This document shows positions 37,284-45,000 of a stretch of DNA of 61,316 nt, piece after piece. Where the stretch lies: IMG/VR virus record IMGVR_UViG_3300023109_000024, positions 1 through 61,316 of that record; one strand, written 5' to 3'. The stretch is from a virus. Made by a program: the position numbers and the translations under genes. A model generated the notes under the pieces. It was not told the DNA's origin, did no database searches, and saw only the letters and a program-made list of their open reading frames with translations. Position 1 is the stretch's first letter. Each line of letters starts with the position of its first letter.

Positions 37284-40200
37284 TTAACCTATCGAGATGT
37301 TTTTCGTAGCGCCTCTTGTGGAGCCAAAGGGATTTGAATTAATATCCCATACCCAAGAACGCCCGCCAACATACGAACTAGATGTAAATGCTTTGGCATC
37401 AGATCTCCTAAAGGTGGATCCACCTATTTGCAGAGTCTCCCACCCGCCGTTGTATTCATAATTAGACATGCCCCAGACAGTAAAATTCAGTTCTCTATTG
37501 CTGCCGTCAGAATATCCTGTCGCCTTTAAAACAGCTATAGTACCTCGGTCGCCGTCAATAACTATATCTGTTCCGTTTGAAAGCGAACCAAAGGGCGATT
37601 GTACAGTTTTACTAGAACCTGGGAAAGTTGAAAATCCTCCGTATCCTGCTTCAAATTGACCTTGGGTCGCATAAGAGAATTTGTGTGTATTATACCCGAC
37701 AGTCATTACTGCTGAGAAGATGTCAGTTTGCCCAGCGATAACAATACGTCCATGAGTTTTGTCTTCCGGCACACTCGATGCACCTCCATCAGTAAGAAGA
37801 TGTTCTTCTTTATTAACGTCAATCGCAAAACCGCCCATGCCGCCGTATGCTTTATAACTGGTAGCAGTGCCACCATTAGGTCCTGACCAGTGAATCCCAT
37901 CAGCATCGCCGCCTCTTGCTCCGAAGTCGCCGCCTCCTCCGCCACCACCATAAATTGTCTGGTAAGTTCGTCTTAGATCACCTGCAGCCGATGTGCCTGG
38001 GAAAGTCGGCGGCGCTAAAAGTGAATACCCAATCCCTGAATCTCCGCCATTTGGTGATTTGGTACACCCTCCATACCCGCCAATACTTAAATCGGTATAA
38101 CTAGCATGCATTCTACGTTCGCCATTGCCATTTGACGGAATTGCTGTTGGGTAAGACAAATTAGTTGAACTAGGATTGCCTCTTACTGATCCGTTTGCGC
38201 CAGAACCTACAGTTACCCCGCTGACTTGGTCAGAATTAGGAGGCGGCCAACCGTTGCTAATGGTGGTGCTCCCATTAGGGAAAAACATCCTAACTATTCC
38301 CTGATCAAATTTCTTAACTGGATAGTATAAATATTTGTGTACATCACCGCTAGAGGTTGTGCCATTACTTTTAGTGAATCCGCCGCCGTGATAATAAGGT
38401 GGATTAGGGGGGTTTGCAGTACCTGCCCGAAACCCAGTGAAATCATCATAGTTACTTTGATTCGGTTGCATTTCTGGGGAACCATCATCTGTGTAATCTA
38501 CACGCTCATACCATATCCATGAACGAGTCACCTCAGCATCTTGTAATTGTCTTGTCCCAGTAAAAGTCTGCGCTAAGCGCATTCCGTACTTATATGCGCT
38601 TTTGCCGTAATTGTCTTGCGCTTCCAACCCAATAGCCTTTAGGTTTCTAATAGGGTAGGCGTAATCAGAATATATTATTTTGCTGTCTTCAACAATACAG
38701 TAATATCCTCCGTTAGTGCCGTCAATGTGTTCAATAATCCATCCATTGGTGAACCCTTCTGGCAAATCATCCACAAATTCTGGGGGTTCTCTAGTAAAGA
38801 AGTCGTTTAATTCGTGAATATAATCCGGCTTTGTGTAAGGTAGGTTTACTCCATGCCATTGAGGATTTGTTTTCGAAATCATTGAGCCGCCAGCGCCACC
38901 TCCGCCATTGGTTTGGCGAGCTCGCACTACACTATTTATTTCTTCATAACCTGTAGTGGTTGCTCTAGCTGCATTACTTGACTTTGCAACCCTGCCTGCG
39001 GCGTAGCCAGGAGTCCTAGTAGAGTAATTACTCTCTCTGTCTCCCCATATGAGGTCGGCCTCAACAAACCGATCAACCAAACTCTGACCTGTTTCTAATC
39101 TATCCCAATATTTTAAATTTTCAGTATTGCGGAAGGGGTACCACTTTACATGATTTGTTACCCCGTCAGGCCCTTTATTAGGGTCATTGGTGATGTTGGC
39201 ATTGTACTTATATGCAGATTTGGACCACTCCTCTACACTAAATCTTGCTGAACCACCTAAACTTCTTCCTGCACCGCCACCGCCGCCAGCACCGACATCT
39301 TTGCCGTCTGGGTATCTATAATAACCTGCGGCACCGCCGCCACCGCCGCCGCAAATAGCATAATCTGAGTCACTGGTGACATTAAGCCTAAACTTTCCGT
39401 CATGATTAACTCTTAATCCAGTTGACCCGTTTTTGCCGTTTCTTTGATCGCTGGCACCGTCATACTGCGCATCTCCTCCATCGCCACCGCCGCCGACAAT
39501 TCTTCCCCCTAAATTTAAAAGTATGCTGATACGAGAAGGTATTCCGTCAATATCAAATGCTGGGCGATTGCTATCCGGACTATACACTACAGTACCTTTC
39601 GGAATAAAAAATTCAATTTGATTCACTTCATCTGGTTTATCTTGATAAATGCCGCTTATCTGTAATAAATCCTTTGCGGTAACTAGCGGAATAAAATTAG
39701 TTTTTCCGACCTGACTTCCGGGTTCATCTAGTAGAAAATCGTTATCATTATGATCCATATTAGATACTGTGCGATCTTTTGTTACGGTGATGTACAGTTT
39801 TCCTATTGAAGCGTCAAAAGAGTAGCCGGGTGTTGACTCCTTTGTTGTGCCGTAAAGATCAGAGAATGAAATAGATTGTCCTGACTGCGGCACAAATGAA
39901 TTTTCCGCTATACGAGTTTTTACTCTGTATTTGCCAGTTGTCGCATTTCCAGTTCCTTCAACATGAACAGTATCGACAAATGCCTCTCTTTCCGTTGTTC
40001 CATCAGTGATAACACCCGACCCACCAGGTTGGGCGTTGATTACACCATAGTCAAGAATAGGACCGTTCTCAACAGGTTCAGCTCTTACAATCATTTTATT
40101 ATTCGGGTCGCTAGGATCTTTTAGTGCATAAATACCAGCACTATAATTATTATTGAAACCCCTATCAAAATTAGTTGATCGCATAAAGTTTTCATTACGA

Positions 40201-40319
40201 TAATATTCTCTTAATGAAGGATCTGAATCTCCTCCATGCTCGGTTTTAATCTCGGACATACTAAGGGCACTATCGGCACGGCCGTCGCTGTCTGCATCTC
40301 GATATGTTTTAATAGGCAT
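37284..40319 (-). CDS. glycine-rich adhesin-like tail protein
   Basis: This 1011-residue protein starts MPIKTYRDADSDGRADSALS, with a DxDxDGxxD loop (residues 8-16) that looks calcium-binding. Just after come SMSEIKTEHGG and SLREYYRN, a frequent phage fiber motif. Two groups of glycine-rich stretches follow, at about residues 269-360 (GGRIVGGGGDGGDAQ, GGGGGGAAGYY, GAGGGGGAGRSLGG) and 742-835 (GGYGGCTKSPNGGDS, GGGGGGGDFGARGGDADG, YGGMGGFAIDV), with NGGGGAGGS at about 470. Such runs form packed polyglycine-II helices in T-even gp38-type receptor-binding adhesins, so a similar adhesin role is likely. The last 110 residues form a non-repetitive beta domain. The gene follows the S74 fiber by 11 bases. 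Confidence 0.8.
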   Translation of the reverse strand: MPIKTYRDADSDGRADSALSMSEIKTEHGGDSDPSLREYYRNENFMRSTNFDRGFNNNYSAGIYALKDPSDPNNKMIVRAEPVENGPILDYGVINAQPGGSGVITDGTTEREAFVDTVHVEGTGNATTGKYRVKTRIAENSFVPQSGQSISFSDLYGTTKESTPGYSFDASIGKLYITVTKDRTVSNMDHNDNDFLLDEPGSQVGKTNFIPLVTAKDLLQISGIYQDKPDEVNQIEFFIPKGTVVYSPDSNRPAFDIDGIPSRISILLNLGGRIVGGGGDGGDAQYDGASDQRNGKNGSTGLRVNHDGKFRLNVTSDSDYAICGGGGGGAAGYYRYPDGKDVGAGGGGGAGRSLGGSARFSVEEWSKSAYKYNANITNDPNKGPDGVTNHVKWYPFRNTENLKYWDRLETGQSLVDRFVEADLIWGDRESNYSTRTPGYAAGRVAKSSNAARATTTGYEEINSVVRARQTNGGGGAGGSMISKTNPQWHGVNLPYTKPDYIHELNDFFTREPPEFVDDLPEGFTNGWIIEHIDGTNGGYYCIVEDSKIIYSDYAYPIRNLKAIGLEAQDNYGKSAYKYGMRLAQTFTGTRQLQDAEVTRSWIWYERVDYTDDGSPEMQPNQSNYDDFTGFRAGTANPPNPPYYHGGGFTKSNGTTSSGDVHKYLYYPVKKFDQGIVRMFFPNGSTTISNGWPPPNSDQVSGVTVGSGANGSVRGNPSSTNLSYPTAIPSNGNGERRMHASYTDLSIGGYGGCTKSPNGGDSGIGYSLLAPPTFPGTSAAGDLRRTYQTIYGGGGGGGDFGARGGDADGIHWSGPNGGTATSYKAYGGMGGFAIDVNKEEHLLTDGGASSVPEDKTHGRIVIAGQTDIFSAVMTVGYNTHKFSYATQGQFEAGYGGFSTFPGSSKTVQSPFGSLSNGTDIVIDGDRGTIAVLKATGYSDGSNRELNFTVWGMSNYEYNGGWETLQIGGSTFRRSDAKAFTSSSYVGGRSWVWDINSNPFGSTRGATKNISIG

Positions 40320-40330
40320 TAGAGGTTCCT

Positions 40331-41875
40331 TTAATTACCTTTGAGGTCATCAACCTGCTGTTTCAATTCTTTAATTGCTTCAACAAGTAACGCAATTGTG
40401 TTATCATACCTAACTGCCATTTTGCCTTCTTCAGTTTCATACACTGCTTCTGGTAACACTTGTTGTAACTCTTGAGCAATGACACCAGGAACTCGTCCTT
40501 TTTCAGGAGCATCAATATAGTTAAATGTATATCCGCCAATCGAATTAACTTTGTCAAGAGCATTTTCAATAGGTTCGATGTTTTCTTTTAGCGTTCTGTC
40601 TGAAAAACTAGCAAATGCAGTAATGTCACCTGCCGCTGATAGGTTTCCGTTTGTCGTATTAAATTCAAACTTAGTATTGCCACCATGATCCTCAAAATCA
40701 ATTTGATTCAATGCCTTCAACAATATCCTACCTTTTGCTGGTGAATTTCCTTGTCCTGGACCTTGTGACGTTGAATGCTGTCCTGAATATAATATAAGTG
40801 TTGAAAATCCGTTTGTGGTAATGTCTCTTTGAATATGAGATTCCTTCGTTAAATGCGTGGCGCTATTCAAATTACCAAAGGAAATTAGTGTTGAATTATC
40901 TACAGTTAAACCGAATCCGTCAACTACGGTTCGAGAGGCGGCATCAGCAGGATTCTTTTTAATAAATTCAGTGGCAAAGTTTTTCGTGCTAATTGAATTA
41001 ATGTGACCGTGCTTATCAAAACCTAAACTCTGGATGCCCGATGTTCCAGAGTTTGATGAAGAATCTGGGCCAGAAGTATTAGCGCCATCCACTGAAACAT
41101 CATTGTTAGTATGTGAAATTGTACCCGTGTTTTCTATATCATTAAATACGCTACCAGTAATTCCACTTGCTGTTAATCCATCACCTACAGTTATCTGTTC
41201 GATTGATTCAATGTCGCCATTGAAAGTCAATGCTGTTGAAACTGCTGCGCCACCACTAACGGAAAATGAACCCGTCACATCACCAGTAAAGGTTATAGTT
41301 TGTGCGGTTTCAAATGCAGATGCTGTCGTACAGTTACTGGTTATTTGTGCAGGAAGAATTGAATCGTTAATTACAACATTCGTACCCGTCAACTCGCCAG
41401 GAGTATTTCCTGTCGATCTTGTGAACGTAAATATGGCATCATTTTCACCTGTATTGCTTCGACCAAATATTTGAAGAGATGCATGTTCTAAAATACCTGA
41501 ACTGTCAAGATCGACAGGACCTATTGCCCAGGTGTTATTAGCGGCAACACTAGCATCTGTTCCTTTTACAAATTGAAGCGTATTACTTAAACCAGAAGCA
41601 GGAACATATAGTATTTGCTTTTGATTAAACTCGACAACATCGTATTTAAGTTTTAAATTGTCATTAGTGTTTAATGGCGACAATACATTTGTTTTGACAC
41701 CATCAGTTGTGTCATCAGTTCGTATATGTCCTGCCGTAATAATGTCACCAGTGTTTCCTTGACCAGATCCCATAGTAACAACATTACCTAAACCTGTAAT
41801 TATGTCATTGGTTTTTGTCCACCACTGTTGAAATGTATCATTAGTATTAACTTGATTTATATTAGTTATTGCCAT
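40331..41875 (-). CDS. tail fiber with C-terminal S74 self-cleaving chaperone domain
   Basis: This 514-residue fiber begins MAITNINQVNTNDTFQQWWT, a common fiber start in marine T4-like phages. The C-terminal part, SDRTLKENIEPIENALDKVN with FNYIDAPEKGRVPGVIAQEL and VRYDNTIALLVEAIKELK, is an intramolecular chaperone of the Peptidase_S74 family. The catalytic pair is visible as Ser425 (start of SDRTLK) and Lys430, five residues apart as in phage endosialidases. Cleavage is expected just before Ser425. That would leave a 424-residue trimeric fiber and release a 90-residue chaperone with a coiled-coil end. It overlaps the upstream coiled-coil gene by 14 bases. Confidence 0.88.
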   Translation of the reverse strand: MAITNINQVNTNDTFQQWWTKTNDIITGLGNVVTMGSGQGNTGDIITAGHIRTDDTTDGVKTNVLSPLNTNDNLKLKYDVVEFNQKQILYVPASGLSNTLQFVKGTDASVAANNTWAIGPVDLDSSGILEHASLQIFGRSNTGENDAIFTFTRSTGNTPGELTGTNVVINDSILPAQITSNCTTASAFETAQTITFTGDVTGSFSVSGGAAVSTALTFNGDIESIEQITVGDGLTASGITGSVFNDIENTGTISHTNNDVSVDGANTSGPDSSSNSGTSGIQSLGFDKHGHINSISTKNFATEFIKKNPADAASRTVVDGFGLTVDNSTLISFGNLNSATHLTKESHIQRDITTNGFSTLILYSGQHSTSQGPGQGNSPAKGRILLKALNQIDFEDHGGNTKFEFNTTNGNLSAAGDITAFASFSDRTLKENIEPIENALDKVNSIGGYTFNYIDAPEKGRVPGVIAQELQQVLPEAVYETEEGKMAVRYDNTIALLVEAIKELKQQVDDLKGN

Positions 41876-42062
41876 TTTTCTCTATCTCTTTTATTCTGCA
41901 TTTTAGATTTTCAACACACTGCTCTAATTTATCAACTTTTTCCAACAATTGATTAAATTGCAACTCCTTTTTATTACGCATTTTTGCGGCTTTGTACGAT
42001 GCAACATCATTATTAACTAATGCCGAGGTTTCGGTTCTTGTATAATGATTCTGGCTCATCAT
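41862..42062 (-). CDS. small coiled-coil protein
   Basis: This 66-residue protein starts MMSQNHYTRTETSALVNNDV. Its second half, LLEKVDKLEQCVENLKCRIK followed by EIEKN, shows heptad spacing of leucine, valine and isoleucine, so a short coiled coil is likely. It has no signal or membrane segment. The first ATG lies in a 4-base overlap (ATGA) with the stop of the DUF4815 gene; the second ATG (42059) is also possible. The end overlaps the S74 fiber gene by 14 bases, which ties their expression. It might be a fiber assembly helper or a fiber-baseplate linker; that role is a guess from position and structure. Confidence 0.65.
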   Translation of the reverse strand: MMSQNHYTRTETSALVNNDVASYKAAKMRNKKELQFNQLLEKVDKLEQCVENLKCRIKEIEKNGNN

Positions 42063-45000
42063 GTCAATGCAATCGCTCTATAGTCATACACATGCGGGAA
42101 CACATTTGTACCTATACTAGATTCCTCATGTTTAAGCACGATCTTAATCTGGAATGCATCAAAGTCAGTTATTGAAGCACTCGTATTAGAAATGAATGCT
42201 GCTTCGTCAAATGAATATTCAAATTCACGAAAATCATTCACATCACCAGAACTCGAATACATATTAGGCGATTCGTTTGTCAATGAAACATAATCTGTAT
42301 ATGCATCAGGATTACTCGGCAGTAAGAATCTTGCTTGTACATCAATCACAGAACCTGCCGGCCTAAATGCAGCAAGTATCACCCTCAAACCTTCAGCAGG
42401 ATGTTCTGGCTGCAACACTACAGGCTTAGATACATATTGCGAAGTGTTGTCACCAACATTTGATAGAACATAGTTATATGTTTGCGCTAAAGCTAAAGCA
42501 TTGTCAACTGTCGGCGATACTAACCTGAAGTCATTGTTGTCTAATGTCACACGGAATCTTAGTCTGTCAACTGTGTTCGTGTTACCGTCATTAATAATAT
42601 TTTGCTTAGACGGAATAAATCTTTGCTCTGCTGATAAATACGTTGATTGGCCAAATGCAATTTGTTGCCCAGAATTCCCATCACCCAAGGCTGAATCATA
42701 TGCTGATGTATGTTTAAATAATTCTAATGAAGTTCTTGTTCTTAGAGTATTTGATTCCATTACCATAGGTTGTATATACGATATAGGAGAGTCATAGATT
42801 GTTTGAATTCTTGCAGTTGCGCCCGATTGCGCACCTGTAATTATATGATCTCCGCCACTTAAGTATTGTGAAGAAGCAGTAGAAGTACTTTCTTTAATCG
42901 AAAGTTTAAGTCCTTCAATTCTGTCAAAGTATGCAACCTTACCACCGATGCCCTGCGTGACTGCACAAGACCCTACAGTAAATTGATTAGGCGGAGCATC
43001 TTGTAATCGAATTGTATGAACAGCAGTTGTGCCGGTACCTACCGTAGAGATCGAATCCACCACACTAACATGGTTGGTTGTCGCCTGAGTAAGTATAAGC
43101 AAACTTCCTGCTGTAATGAACGACTGGAAGTTTGCTGTTTGATCACCGTTCAAGCCAGTAACAGTCAACTTTCGATTTGATAAAATGTCTGCATTAAACT
43201 GAACACCTGCGCCAGGTTGACCTGCTTGAACATATGCAATTTCGTCATTAATGAAACTACCCACTGTGTCAGAGATAGTAAAGAATTCCATATCATTCGG
43301 AACAAGATCAATTGTTGCAGTATTCTTCGAAAATACTTTCTTATAGATATGGAATTTGATATCTTCGTTCTGGTACGATTTCCATGCTCTGTTATTCGTT
43401 GATGTGAACAACATGCCCATACCCCAGTCAGTAGCAACACGAATACTATCGTCAGTAATAAGAGATTCGCCAACTTTTGCGGTATAGATGAAGAAGTCAG
43501 GATCAGTTGCATCCGGTATCAAAACGATAGCATATTCTTTTCCAACTTCAAGTTTGATAGGGTTGTCAAACTCAATCGTTGTTGTGGCAGTAGCATCATC
43601 AGACACATTGATTAAATCCCATTCCATATGTTTAGATGCGAAAGGCAATAATTTTGCAGTCGGGTATCCGTTTTGAACTTCTCGTATCTGTACTGTAATG
43701 CCGTTCTTTCTATCTGCCGGCGACTTGCGTCTAAACCAAACATCAAGTTTGTCAGTAAACATATATGCCGATCCTTCTGCTTGTGCAGGATCAACGAGGA
43801 AGGTTTGTGCCAAAGGATCGAAATGAAGATACTGTGTGATTTCTCTATCAACCAAGAAGATCTCTGATTCAATTTTAATGTCAGGTTGTCGTATATCCAT
43901 ACCAATCGATGTTTTTTCAATTGCAAAACTATATGCATGATATGTTGCTCTGCCGAATGATGTTCCTGCTGAGTCAATACTTTCAAATTGATCAGAATCT
44001 GAAATAATTAAATCTGCATCACCTACAAAGAATGCTCTTTCAGGTAAGTCAAACACGGCAAATAATTTTCCGAACTCATCTGTTTTAACAGCAGTTCCTT
44101 TTGCGCCGGCTCGATAAACATCTTTTGCTTTAATACTTCTTCCGCCATTACCTGATACAATATCACTCTGGTAAACGCCGCCAGGTGAAGTATGATTGTT
44201 TACTGGTTTGCTGTCAAAATAGAAGAAGTGTTGCGTATTAGGTCTCAAACCTGCGCAATAAACTTTGATCGACTTTGAGTTCATATATGGTTTCATTGAG
44301 AAATCAGATATGTATGTCCCTAAATCTAATGACTCGTTGTATGAATTAATAGCTAAACCTTCCTTCAAATAGCTATCTTGATAACTTGTTGTTTGATTGT
44401 ACCCTTTTCTGCTAACCTTTTCTAGCGTCTGACCTGTGAACTGGGTTCCCATATATGTGTCTTGTGTTATGGGCGCTATTTGTTGAATATTCTCTAGTAA
44501 GTCGTTGAACCCAGAAGCCAGATCTATTTCAACATTAACAGCAGGCGCATTGGTCACATCATATCCAGCATCAAACTGTGGCGCAAGTTGCATGTCACCG
44601 TTGAATTTATAGAAATTCGATGCCAGGTTTCTGAATGTTGTTGCATTTTCCTGGAACAACAATGTCTCTCTTTCAGATGAAGATATTGTTGTTATGTCAT
44701 CAAATGTTGTAACATTTGACGTTGTGTCTACTTTCAGATCCACTGGAATTTGTTCCAGAGCAGGTGCTAATATTCTTCTTCCTTTATGAATAGATGCCCT
44801 AAAATCAGCATCAGCTAAATCAGCAACAGTGTGATCCTTGAATTGGTCGACTAATATTCCGTTTTTGAATCTATTATTACCATTTGCATCAGGAATAAAT
44901 TTGTCTCTAGTGTCTTGCTCAAGTATTGATAATGCTAATATTTCAACTGTGTTGTTGACTTTCTTTTCAAGACGCTCAATGTCTCGCATCGTATAGTTGC

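Noticed and set aside
40331-41875. Long rightward reading frames such as 41034-41474 opposite the S74 fiber
   Set aside because: These are shadows of the real gene in the opposite frame, with no ribosome-binding site and no family resemblance; the same holds for the other antisense frames along the window.
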